DNA from: Candidatus Ozemibacter sibiricus
Lineage (GTDB): Bacteria > Muiribacteriota > Ozemobacteria > Ozemobacterales > Ozemobacteraceae
Assembly (NCBI GenBank): GCA_003327425.1
Contig: QOQW01000001.1
Coordinates: 372,001 to 436,000, forward strand
Reading direction: 5' to 3'
Length of the DNA stretch: 64,000 nt
In this document: one piece after another, positions 16,730-24,646 of the stretch
Layout of the letters: every line of letters starts with the position of its first letter
Position numbering within the stretch: position 1 is the first letter of the stretch
The notes under the pieces: model-generated
What the model saw: only the letters and a program-made list of their open reading frames with translations
What the model was told of the DNA's origin: nothing
The model's database searches: none
Translations under genes and position numbers: made by a program

Positions 16730-17488
16730 ATGGACTACAAATGGTTCGCCATCAGCGATGTGGGCAAAGTTCGAACCAACAACGAGGATGCCTATTTCGC
16801 CACCGATAAATCCGGCGTGTTCATGGTTGCCGACGGGATCGGCGGACACAAATCCGGGGAAGTGGCGTCCGCCAAAACACGAGAGATCTTGCTGCAACGC
16901 CTGTCGCAACTGCCTGCCGGGGAACCCCTGGAGCCGCTGCTGCGAGAGGCCTTCCTCGAAGCCAATGCCAAGGTGCGCGAGCAGGCCGCCTCCGCCCCGG
17001 AATACCAGGGCATGGGTTGTACCTGCGCCGTCCTGGCTCTACGCGAAAACGAATTCTCCCTGGCCCATGTCGGGGACTCCCGCATCTACCTCTATCGCAA
17101 GGGGACGCTCAAACAGGTCACCCGCGATCATTCCTATGTCGAAGAGCTCTTCATCAGAGGCCTCATTACGGAAGAAGAAAAGATCGACCACCCGTACAAA
17201 CATCAGATCACCCGCTACATCGGCTCTTCCGCCAAGCTCGAAGTCGACATCACCTCCGGGCCGGTCTACAACGGCGATGTCTTCCTGCTGTGTTCCGATG
17301 GTCTGACCGACGAGGTCGGCCCCGACAAATTGCAGCAGATCTTCGATCGCAACCTCGAGCCCAAGGAGACCGCCGAGGCCATGGTCCAGGAGGCGCTGGC
17401 CGCCGGCGGCCATGACAACGTCACCGTCGTGGTGGTCAAGATCACCGGCAAGAAAACCAGTTTCTTCAAGAAGATCCTGGGCTGGTGA
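16730..17488 (+). CDS. PP2C-family protein serine/threonine phosphatase
   Basis: A 252-residue cytoplasmic phosphatase, probably reversing phosphorylation by the adjacent kinase. Metal-binding PPM motifs are complete: NNEDAYF, VADGIGGH, the GMGCTCAV strand, HVGDSRIYL, SDGLTDE and HDNVTVV. The length is that of bacterial Stp/PrpC enzymes. The ATG at 16730 follows GAGAGGAGG, 13 bases after the kinase stop. A long reading frame running in from 16379 is only overlap with the kinase. Confidence 0.95.
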   Translation: MDYKWFAISDVGKVRTNNEDAYFATDKSGVFMVADGIGGHKSGEVASAKTREILLQRLSQLPAGEPLEPLLREAFLEANAKVREQAASAPEYQGMGCTCAVLALRENEFSLAHVGDSRIYLYRKGTLKQVTRDHSYVEELFIRGLITEEEKIDHPYKHQITRYIGSSAKLEVDITSGPVYNGDVFLLCSDGLTDEVGPDKLQQIFDRNLEPKETAEAMVQEALAAGGHDNVTVVVVKITGKKTSFFKKILGW

Positions 17489-17527
17489 CGTTTCGCCCGA
17501 GGGCGGGCCGTTCCCGTCCATTCCAGG

Positions 17528-17563
17528 CAGGGGCCTCCATGGCGCGATCCACGGAGGCCCCTG
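17528..17563. terminator. bidirectional hairpin between convergent operons
   Basis: A perfect 11-base inverted repeat (CAGGGGCCTCC with GGAGGCCCCTG) around 14 bases. It is followed on the plus strand by a pyrimidine-rich CCTTTCTT-type stretch. It lies between the phosphatase and the TadZ gene that meet head-on. Confidence 0.65.
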
Positions 17564-17605
17564 ACCTTTCTTCGGAATTCGGGGCGAGCGGCGGCGGGTG
17601 GGAGG

Positions 17606-18817
17606 TCAGAGACCGAAGACCTCCCGAATGAGGGAGAACATGTTCCAGGTGCCCTTTTCGGGCTCCTCGCCGACCAGACGCTGGCACAGCTTGTCGACCG
17701 CCATGAAGAGAGGCGAGCCCTCGAGCCGCTGCATGACGAAGGGGACGCCGGCATTGATCGAGGGGATGACGATGTCGCCTTCGCTGGGAATGAAATGGCT
17801 GATCGCGTACCGCAGCGAACTCTCGACGCGGGAAGGCTCGAGCCCCATCGCCTTGAAAGCGCGGTTGAGCACCACCTTGACTTTTTCGCGCGGAATTTTG
17901 AGCCGTTGCAGCAAATCGAGCAGGACCTTGGTGTTCTTCACGAAGGTCAGCTCCATGGTCATCATGAGGAAGATCAGATCGCTCATCTCGAGGATCATCA
18001 TCTCGAGGTCGGTCAGTTGGTTGTGGGTGTCGACGATGACGAAATCGTAGTTGGCCCGCAGAATCTCCAGGACCTGCTCGACGAACTCGGTCTTGATCTT
18101 GTTGGCCAGCTCGGGCGAAGGCGGTGGGAGGAGGACTTTCAGGCCTGATGAATGGGGAGTCAGCTGCTCTTCGATCTTGGCGATCTTGAGTGGTGGCCGG
18201 CAGAGGGAAAGTTCATAGATGTTGCGGTCGCAGGGCAGGCTGAGCAGGATCGCCTGGTCGCCGAAGGCCAGGTTGAGATCGACCAGCACCACTCGCTTCC
18301 GCCACTGGCGGGCGAGCATGACCGCCGTGTTGGCCGACATGACCGACTTGCCGGCGCCGCCCTTGACGTTGAAGAAGGTGACGATCTGTCCGAAGACGGC
18401 CTTGGTGAGGCCATGCTCGAGGAGGATCGGCGCGCGCCGGGAATACAATTCTCGCGTCTCGCGGGCGAACCCGGGATAGAGGCCGATCAGCCGCAGAATG
18501 AAATCCCGGGGGATGAACATGACCTGGAAATCCTGATACCCGACCAGGGTGCACAACGCATTGGTGCCGTTGAGGATCTCGACTTCACCATAGGTATCGC
18601 CCGGGTCGAGGGTGAAGAGGGTTTTTTTCTTTCCGGCATGGGATTTGATGACCGAGACCTGCCCTTCGACCACGAGGAGGAACTCTTCGAGTGTTTCCCC
18701 TTCCTTGAGGATGGTGGTTCCCGACGTGAATTTGTTGAAACGACAGGCTTTCTTGATCTTCTCGACCTCGCGGGTCGGAAGGGTACTGAAAAAAGAGAAA
18801 TTCTTCAGATCGATCAT
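17606..18817 (-). CDS. cNMP-binding-like domain fused to TadZ/ParA-family ATPase
   Basis: A 403-residue protein. Residues 1-120 form a Crp-like cyclic-nucleotide-binding beta barrel (LKEGE..EEFLLVVEGQVSVI, DTYGEVEIL). The phosphate cassette has GE, but the usual PR-[SA]A arginine is absent (GTNALCT), so nucleotide binding may be lost. From about 143 there is a ParA/MinD ATPase with an intact deviant Walker A (KGGAGKS, 152-158), VLVDLNLAFGDQA and VIVDTHNQLTD. This is the likely active counterpart of the P-loop-defective FHA-TadZ in the neighbouring convergent operon. Such proteins localise pilus or secretion systems. GAGGAG precedes the ATG. Confidence 0.88.
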   Translation of the reverse strand: MIDLKNFSFFSTLPTREVEKIKKACRFNKFTSGTTILKEGETLEEFLLVVEGQVSVIKSHAGKKKTLFTLDPGDTYGEVEILNGTNALCTLVGYQDFQVMFIPRDFILRLIGLYPGFARETRELYSRRAPILLEHGLTKAVFGQIVTFFNVKGGAGKSVMSANTAVMLARQWRKRVVLVDLNLAFGDQAILLSLPCDRNIYELSLCRPPLKIAKIEEQLTPHSSGLKVLLPPPSPELANKIKTEFVEQVLEILRANYDFVIVDTHNQLTDLEMMILEMSDLIFLMMTMELTFVKNTKVLLDLLQRLKIPREKVKVVLNRAFKAMGLEPSRVESSLRYAISHFIPSEGDIVIPSINAGVPFVMQRLEGSPLFMAVDKLCQRLVGEEPEKGTWNMFSLIREVFGL

Positions 18818-18845
18818 GATGACGTTCTCCTCGCCTTCGGGTCGG

Positions 18846-18874
18846 AGTATAACCTACCATCGGACAGGAGTCCA
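18846..18874 (-). promoter_or_regulatory. promoter of the cNMP-TadZ gene
   Basis: Leftward TGGACT (18874-18869), 17-base spacer, TATACT (18851-18846). The -10 matches five of six positions and the -35 four of six. The predicted start is near 18839, about 20 bases before the ATG. The same intergenic gap must also serve the divergent gene at 18937, for which I see only a weak TAGAAT at 18909-18914. Confidence 0.55.
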
Positions 18875-18936
18875 TCTCCGAGGAGGAAACTTTTCCATAG
18901 AAATGTAGTAGAATGAATCACCGGGGAGGAAGCGCG

Positions 18937-20178
18937 ATGGTGAGATTCCTGCGACGTCTGACGATCTGGGTGATTCTGATCCTTGTCCTGATTGGCGGCC
19001 AGGCTTGGGCTGGCGACTCTCCTTTCGCTGAGCGACCGGTCGTCATTGGGACGATACAGACCTCCTCCCTTCCTCCCATCAAGCCAGGTGAGCGCATCAC
19101 CGGCACCGTCGATGTCGGCACCTCGCTCAATATCCGTACTGGCCCGTGGGGAGATGTCATCGGCTCGTTCGGGCCTGGCGATCGATGCGTGATCGTCGGC
19201 CAGGTCGGCGATTGGTACAAGATCGAGTACAAAGGCCGGATCGCGTATGTTCATTCGGCCTACGTGCGCCGTCCCGGAGAAGGGCCCAAACCGTTTCCCC
19301 GACAGGGTTGGGTGAACTCTGCCCTGGGGCTGAAAGTGCGCCGGGTTCCACATGGCGATGTCATCGGCAAGCTGAAAGACCAGCAGCATGTGGAGATTCT
19401 TGGCGATGCCGGCGATTACTACAAGATCCGGTGGGGCGACAACGAAGCGTTCGTCGACAAGCGCTACATCGATACCGACAACCCCGCCCAACCCGGTGGC
19501 GACGGAATCGAGCCCATGAACTTCACCGGCTATGTCAGCCCGGCCGCTGGCCTCAACGTCCGGACTGCCCCCTGGGGGTCCATCGTCACCGCCCTGCCCC
19601 AAGGTGCGGCCGTCAAGGTGACGGGCAAAGTCAACGACTGGTACCGGATTTCCTTCAACGGAAAGACCCGATATGTCCATGCCAGCTATATCGTGAAAGA
19701 TCCGCGTCAGGTCGGTGTGGACACCCAGCCTGCCGATGATCCCGCGGTCTCGACGGGGTCCGGCACTCTGCAAGAGCGGATCGTGCGATGCGCTCGCAGT
19801 CTGATTGGCAGCACCCGCTTCCGGGGCCCGGAAGTCGATTACGGCAACAAGGCCTGTGCCCAGGTTGCCTCGACCGCTCTGAAGAATGCCGGGGCCATGA
19901 ACCGGGTGGTGCTGAACGTTCGCTCCCTGGTGGCCGATCTCAAAGCTCAGGGCTGGCGGGAGGTATCGGTGCCGCCGTTCAAGGAAGGCGACGTCATCAC
20001 CTGGAAAACCTACGATTACACCGGAGACGGCGTGAAAGACCCCGACACTCACGTCGGCATCATCGTCAAGGAAGGCAACACCTACATGGCCATGAACAAC
20101 TCCTCTCGATTGCGCATGCCGCGACTCAGTCCCCCCTATTCGATCGGGCCGGTAACCCGCGTCTTGCGCAAGCCCTGA
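18937..20178 (+). CDS. secreted three-SH3-domain protein with C-terminal NlpC/P60- or CHAP-like peptidase domain
   Basis: A 413-residue exported protein. The signal peptide (MVRFLRR, then hydrophobic to AWA) is followed by three bacterial SH3 repeats, each with a G.LNVRTGPWG-like strand and a DWYKI-like strand (about 50-110, 125-180, 200-260). The C-terminal domain (about 280-413) has a conserved-looking Cys in NKACAQVAS and a His in DTHVGII, the order expected of papain-like wall peptidases. It probably binds and trims peptidoglycan. The start at 18937 is set by GGGAGG and the signal peptide. Followed two bases later by a propeller protein gene. Confidence 0.85.
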   Translation: MVRFLRRLTIWVILILVLIGGQAWAGDSPFAERPVVIGTIQTSSLPPIKPGERITGTVDVGTSLNIRTGPWGDVIGSFGPGDRCVIVGQVGDWYKIEYKGRIAYVHSAYVRRPGEGPKPFPRQGWVNSALGLKVRRVPHGDVIGKLKDQQHVEILGDAGDYYKIRWGDNEAFVDKRYIDTDNPAQPGGDGIEPMNFTGYVSPAAGLNVRTAPWGSIVTALPQGAAVKVTGKVNDWYRISFNGKTRYVHASYIVKDPRQVGVDTQPADDPAVSTGSGTLQERIVRCARSLIGSTRFRGPEVDYGNKACAQVASTALKNAGAMNRVVLNVRSLVADLKAQGWREVSVPPFKEGDVITWKTYDYTGDGVKDPDTHVGIIVKEGNTYMAMNNSSRLRMPRLSPPYSIGPVTRVLRKP

Positions 20179-20180
20179 CC

Positions 20181-21191
20181 ATGGTCCGCCGTCTTCCTCT
20201 CTCCGGGCTCACCGCGCTGGTGTGGGCGGTGATGGGCATGGTTTCGCTCTGGGCGCCGGCCGGGACCGCCTGGGAACTCCCCTACGGCGCCGGGAAAGGT
20301 CAGGTCGGTTTCCTCAACCACAAGGTTCGCCAGATCTTCGAAGAGGCTTCCCCGCTCGGCCCTTTGGCGTTCCGAGTCTTTCGCGAGCAGGCCTGGGTGC
20401 TCGATTCCCTCCAGTCGCGCATCCTGGTCCTCGATGCGAATGGGCGGCTGGCCCAAACCATCGTCATCCCTGGTCTGGCGTCGAACACGTTGCTCGAAGA
20501 TCTGGCGCTGGTCCCCGGGCCGGATGGCCGTGTCGAATCAGTCTGGATCGGAGACGGAGCCGATGCACGATTGCGCCGCGTCCGGGTGGCCGATGGGACG
20601 GTGATGGCCGAGGCGGGCGGGGCCGGCGATGCTCCTGGCCAATTGCGGCAGATTCACCAGATTGAAGCCAGCCCCGCTGGCGAGGTATGGGTCGGCGATC
20701 TGGGGCGGGGGCGTCTGATCCGCTTCGATGGAGAGGGGAAGTGGCGGTGCGAACTGCCCTGGTCGGGTTCCGGCTTCGCCTTGCACCCACATGGGGGCGT
20801 TTCGACCCTGTCCTTTAGCGAGAAGGTCGGCTACCTCTGGCGCACCTTCAACCAGGAGGGGCGTTTGCAACAGGTGGTCCACCTCGGGTGGGCCGACCAT
20901 CTCAACCCCCGCATCTGGGGCCTCACCGCAGAGGGCGGGCTGATCGTCTCCTTCGTTCCCCCCGGCGGATTCCGTGGCTGGTTGCGCCTGGTCGTCTTCC
21001 ACCCATCAGGGCGGTCAGGGGTTCCGTTGCAGGTCGTTCCGCCTCTGGCGATGAATCGGTTCCTGGATTTCGACCCCGGTCCTTGGCCGGCTGCAAGCGT
21101 GCCGAAAGGGTGGCTGGCCCGCGGCGATTTCGAAAGAGCCCCGGAAGGTCGTTTCGTGATCGAGCGATGGCCTAAAGAGGTGCGGCCATGA
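20181..21191 (+). CDS. exported beta-propeller-like protein, unknown function
   Basis: A 336-residue protein with a signal peptide (core about 6-30). The body has recurring short strands such as RILVLDANGRLAQTI, VWIGDGADARLRRV and VWVGDLGRGRLIRFDGEGKW, suggesting NHL/SMP-30-like propeller blades. No catalytic motif is visible. It begins two bases after the SH3-peptidase stop and overlaps the next gene, so all three are co-expressed. I do not recognise a specific family. Confidence 0.75.
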   Translation: MVRRLPLSGLTALVWAVMGMVSLWAPAGTAWELPYGAGKGQVGFLNHKVRQIFEEASPLGPLAFRVFREQAWVLDSLQSRILVLDANGRLAQTIVIPGLASNTLLEDLALVPGPDGRVESVWIGDGADARLRRVRVADGTVMAEAGGAGDAPGQLRQIHQIEASPAGEVWVGDLGRGRLIRFDGEGKWRCELPWSGSGFALHPHGGVSTLSFSEKVGYLWRTFNQEGRLQQVVHLGWADHLNPRIWGLTAEGGLIVSFVPPGGFRGWLRLVVFHPSGRSGVPLQVVPPLAMNRFLDFDPGPWPAASVPKGWLARGDFERAPEGRFVIERWPKEVRP

Positions 21192-22048
21192 AACGGCGGG
21201 AAGGGGCCTTGGTCTTCGTGGTTCTCTGGGTGTTGGGCAGCGCTCTGGACGCAGCTCGAGCGCAATCCGCCCAGACCATCGACAAGCAATTGGTGGCGAA
21301 CATCCCTGCTGTTGCCCCTGCCTCATTGATTGGAGTGCAGGTGGCCGGGTCCCAGGCCTGGGTGGCCGCCGCCAACGGGACCATTCTGGCTTTCGACCTG
21401 GGATCGGGCGCCCCCGTGTCACCGCCTGCCATCGCCAGTGGACTCGAACCAGGCGTGCTCGATTTCGGGGTGCGGCAGGGAGCGCCCGTGTTCCTGACCT
21501 CTGCCGGAACCCTGGCTGGTCAGCTTGATCGGTCATGGCCGGTCGGGCCGTTCGAGGCCTGCGCCCTGGAGGTGGCCGAAGATGGGGCCCTGCTGCTGCT
21601 GGGCGGTTCGTCCGCCCTCTATTTTCAGCCCGGGGCGACCTTCCCGACGAAGATTCCCGATCTCTATCCGGCGATTCCGCTGGCCGACGGCTTCCTGTGG
21701 GCGATCACCCGCCATCCCACCTTCCGCACCTGGCAGGCCGAACTCCTCGATGACCTGGGCAATCGCATGAAACGGGTCTGCCGCTTCAGCAACCAATTCC
21801 AACCGGAAGGCCTGCGTCTTGGCCCGCCCGGCCCCGAGGGCGAACTGCTGGTCTCGACCTTCGGGGAAGGGGGCCGGTGGCTCTCGCTGGTGGCGCCCAA
21901 TGGGCGCATGCTGTGGCGGCTGCCCGCCCCTGACCCGATCTGTCGGCGCGATCTGGCCTGGGGGCCAGACGGTCGTCTGCTGGTGCTCGAGCTGGTCGAT
22001 GGTCAGGTCTGCCTGCGGCGATGGGTGTTCGGCAACCCGGAAGGGTGA
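21188..22048 (+). CDS. exported propeller-like protein, unknown function
   Basis: A 286-residue secreted protein with a signal peptide (MKRREG, hydrophobic to ARA). Its strand pattern (WVAAANGTILAFDLGSG, ALLLLGGSSALYFQPG, LAWGPDGRLLVLELVDG) resembles the preceding protein, to which it may be distantly related. The ATG overlaps the previous stop as ATGA. It is the last gene of the SH3-peptidase unit and ends ten bases from a convergent gene. No known function. Confidence 0.72.
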   Translation: MKRREGALVFVVLWVLGSALDAARAQSAQTIDKQLVANIPAVAPASLIGVQVAGSQAWVAAANGTILAFDLGSGAPVSPPAIASGLEPGVLDFGVRQGAPVFLTSAGTLAGQLDRSWPVGPFEACALEVAEDGALLLLGGSSALYFQPGATFPTKIPDLYPAIPLADGFLWAITRHPTFRTWQAELLDDLGNRMKRVCRFSNQFQPEGLRLGPPGPEGELLVSTFGEGGRWLSLVAPNGRMLWRLPAPDPICRRDLAWGPDGRLLVLELVDGQVCLRRWVFGNPEG

Positions 22049-22058
22049 CCTCGATCCC

Positions 22059-23216
22059 TCAATCGTAGAGGAAAAACCGCTCGCGCGCCTGGCAGAACGC
22101 CGTGCATTCTTCCTGGGCTCGCTCCATCAGCTCGGAAAGGTCGACATCGGAGAGCAGACCTTCGCGCAGCCAGGCGTTCCCGGCCAGCCGATCGAAGAAG
22201 GGCATGGTGTCGCCGGCGCGGGTCAGGAACGTCACCTGGCCCGGATGACTGCGCATCAGGCTTTGGATGACCTCGAGCCCGAAGTGGACCGCCTGATCGA
22301 CGGTGGGGGAGTCTGACCGCAGCAGGATGCCCTGACAGGCCTGGTGTTCGAATGTGCCGAACGTCGGGCGGAACTCGCAGCGAACGGCCGAGACCCCCTT
22401 CGGAAGCCGGTTGCCCAGAGCGGCCAGCCACCGATCGGCGTTCACCCACGGTGCTCCCAGCATACGGAATGGAGCTGGGGTGCCCCGCCCCTCGGACACG
22501 TTGAGGCCTTCGAACAAGCATGTTCCGGGATAGAATGCCGCCGTCGCCGGATCAGGCATGCTGGGAGAGGGGGGCGTCCAGGGTACCCCCAGCCCGGTGA
22601 ACGGCTGGCGGCGGCGATATCCGCGGCAGGGCCAGACGATCGGGGCTGGAGCACCGCTGGTCGAGGCGTACCATCTGGCGAGTTCGCCAGGGGTCAACCC
22701 ATAGCGGAGCGGAACGGCGACATGACCCACGAAGGATTCGAATCCGGGGGTGAGGGCGGGCCCTTCCACGATGTGCCCCCCGATGGGGTTGGGCCGGTCG
22801 AGGACATGCACGGGCCGGCCAAGGGCGGCTGCGCTGTCGATGACATTGCGGAGGGTCGAGATATACGTGTAGAAGCGGACGCCGACGTCCTGTATATCGT
22901 AAACGATCAGGTCGAGGTCTTCGAGATCCTGACGGGTCGGGGCCTGCCGGGGTCCGAACAGGCTGATGATCGGAACGCCCAGTGTCGGGTGGACGGTGTG
23001 CTCGACATCTTCGGCGTCGGGAGCATTCGACCAGAACCCATGCTCAGGAGAGAATAAACGCACCAATTGCAGTCTGGGGTGCCCTGCCAGGCGCTTGGCA
23101 ATATGCACGCCGTGCCGGTCTCGGCCCGAGGCGTTGGTGACCAGGCCGACCCGGCCTTTCAGTTGGGGGTCAGCGAGAAACCCTTCTAGCCCGTAGTCGA
23201 AGGAGGTCTCAGGCAC
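22059..23216 (-). CDS. DUF1343 / NamZ-like exo-beta-N-acetylmuramidase
   Basis: A 385-residue protein of the DUF1343 family, whose characterised member (Bacillus subtilis NamZ/YbbC) removes terminal MurNAc from peptidoglycan fragments. Family motifs are GRVGLVTNASGRDRHGVHIA, LFSPEHGFW, LDLIVYDIQDVGVRFYTYISTL, LDRPNPIGG and CLFEGLNVSEGRGT. There is no ATG in the conserved N-terminal region. A GTG at 23216, overlapping the folC stop by eight bases, best matches the family start; the longer frame reads through folC. No signal peptide is seen, so it may act on imported fragments. It fits wall recycling alongside the nearby peptidase and PBP genes. Confidence 0.85.
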   Translation of the reverse strand: MPETSFDYGLEGFLADPQLKGRVGLVTNASGRDRHGVHIAKRLAGHPRLQLVRLFSPEHGFWSNAPDAEDVEHTVHPTLGVPIISLFGPRQAPTRQDLEDLDLIVYDIQDVGVRFYTYISTLRNVIDSAAALGRPVHVLDRPNPIGGHIVEGPALTPGFESFVGHVAVPLRYGLTPGELARWYASTSGAPAPIVWPCRGYRRRQPFTGLGVPWTPPSPSMPDPATAAFYPGTCLFEGLNVSEGRGTPAPFRMLGAPWVNADRWLAALGNRLPKGVSAVRCEFRPTFGTFEHQACQGILLRSDSPTVDQAVHFGLEVIQSLMRSHPGQVTFLTRAGDTMPFFDRLAGNAWLREGLLSDVDLSELMERAQEECTAFCQARERFFLYD

Positions 23217-24501
23217 GGGATCCACCGGGCAGGCCTTTGAGGCGCAGCAGATCGGCGACGAGGTACAGCGAGCCGGAAAGCAGGATGGTTCTGGCGTTCT
23301 GGCCGGCTTCAAGGGCCTCGGGAAGGGTGGGGTACCATTTCCATCGTACGTCGAGCGGGGCGATCTGAGCGTCGAATTCAGATCGCGTAAGCGCCCGGGA
23401 CGAAGTGGGGGGAACGAAGGCCAGGGTATCGGCATAGGGGGCGAGGGCGGCGGCCATGGCCGGGCCTGGTTTCTTCTGGAGGGAGCCAAGAATCAGGTGA
23501 CAAGGACGCTCGAGCGGGAATCTATCGAGAAACCCGGTCAAGGAGGCCAGCCCTTCAGCATTGTGGGCGCCGTCCACCAGGATCGGGGGATTCCCGGGGA
23601 GCCATTGCAGCCGTCCCGGCCAGGAGACGCGCGAAATCCCGCGGGCGATGGCCGCCGGGGGGATTTCGAAGCCATGATCTGAGAGGACTTGTACAGCGGC
23701 CAGGACCAAGGCCAGGTTGTCGAGCTGATGGAGTCCTGGGAGCGGCAGATGAACATCGCCGTCCACACCACGAAGGCGCAGCCGGTGCCCATGCGCGGTG
23801 CTCTCGATGACGTCGAAGAAGTTCTGTGGATGCGCTTCGATCAGGGGCGATCTGGCCTTCTGGCAGACTTCTCGGAAGATGGCCAGGATTTCGGGGTCTC
23901 GCTCAGCAGTGATCAAGGGCCGCTTCGGGCGTAGAATGCCGAGTTTCTCGCGGGCGATGGAGGGGCGATCGGGACCGAGCAGTTCTCGGTGGTCGGTTCC
24001 GATGTTGGTGATGATGGAGACCTCGGGATGGCAGACGTTGGTGGCATCGAGGCGGCCGCCCAATCCGACTTCGACGACGGCGAGGTCGAGATCGGCTTCG
24101 CGAAAGGCGAAGAAGGCGAGCGCGGTGACCAGCTCGAAAAAGCTGGGGGGGCCGAGCGAGGATTCGCGGTCCATAACGCTGACGATGTCCTGGAGGGCGG
24201 TGGCGCCGGCGATCCAATGCTTCGCCGGCATGGGCCCGGTCTGCAGGCGGATGCGCTCGGTCAAGTCGACCAGGTGCGGAGAAATGGTGGACCCGACCTG
24301 GTAGATGTCGGTCGCTGCCATGATGGATTCGAGAAGCACCGTGACCGACCCCTTGCCATTGGTGCCCCCGATCAACACAGCAGGGTACTGGCGTTGCGGA
24401 TGATCCAGCCGCTCCATCAGGTATTCCATGCGATGGAGGCCGAAGGGGCCGGTCAGCAGATCTCGACTCGTGAGCCATTCGATGACGTCGGGAAGATCCA
24501 T
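23209..24501 (-). CDS. folC: folylpolyglutamate synthase / dihydrofolate synthase
   Basis: A 430-residue Mur-ligase-family enzyme adding glutamate to (dihydro)folate. The P-loop IGGTNGKGSV is near residue 45. SPHLVDLTERI, EVGLGGRLDATN, NIGTDHRELLG and VDGAHNAEGL follow in the usual FolC order. The ATG at 24501 has GGAGGG nine bases ahead; the upstream extension of the frame is excluded because it crosses the promoter region. It overlaps the NamZ-like gene downstream. Full length for FolC (about 420). Confidence 0.94.
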   Translation of the reverse strand: MDLPDVIEWLTSRDLLTGPFGLHRMEYLMERLDHPQRQYPAVLIGGTNGKGSVTVLLESIMAATDIYQVGSTISPHLVDLTERIRLQTGPMPAKHWIAGATALQDIVSVMDRESSLGPPSFFELVTALAFFAFREADLDLAVVEVGLGGRLDATNVCHPEVSIITNIGTDHRELLGPDRPSIAREKLGILRPKRPLITAERDPEILAIFREVCQKARSPLIEAHPQNFFDVIESTAHGHRLRLRGVDGDVHLPLPGLHQLDNLALVLAAVQVLSDHGFEIPPAAIARGISRVSWPGRLQWLPGNPPILVDGAHNAEGLASLTGFLDRFPLERPCHLILGSLQKKPGPAMAAALAPYADTLAFVPPTSSRALTRSEFDAQIAPLDVRWKWYPTLPEALEAGQNARTILLSGSLYLVADLLRLKGLPGGSRA

Positions 24502-24530
24502 GGGTGAAGCCCTCCGTTGCAATGGGCAGC

Positions 24531-24539
24531 AATATATCA
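24531..24539 (-). promoter_or_regulatory. extended -10 before folC
   Basis: Leftward TGA then TATATT (24536-24531) in a locally AT-rich spot about 30 bases before the folC ATG. No convincing -35 is seen 17 bases upstream, so the TG extension would have to compensate. Confidence 0.4.
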
Positions 24540-24594
24540 AAAGGACCCGATGGCTGGGAAGGCACTCCTCGCGGGGGGCCTCTGTCTCAGTCCC

Positions 24595-24622
24595 TTGATC
24601 TTGCCGATAGGAATGGTATACC
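24595..24622 (+). promoter_or_regulatory. promoter of the PBP1A-cyclase unit
   Basis: TTGATC (24595-24600), 16-base spacer, TATACC (24617-24622) preceded by TGG. The predicted start near 24629 leaves a leader of fewer than 20 bases before the ATG at 24647. Confidence 0.5.
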
Positions 24623-24646
24623 TTGGCTGGGAAGGTAGGTGTTGGT

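Noticed and set aside
14809-16731. Antisense reading frame of 640 residues opposite the Ser/Thr kinase
   Set aside because: Same cause: it mirrors the kinase gene, and its composition (His/Gly/Asp-rich) is typical of shadow frames here.
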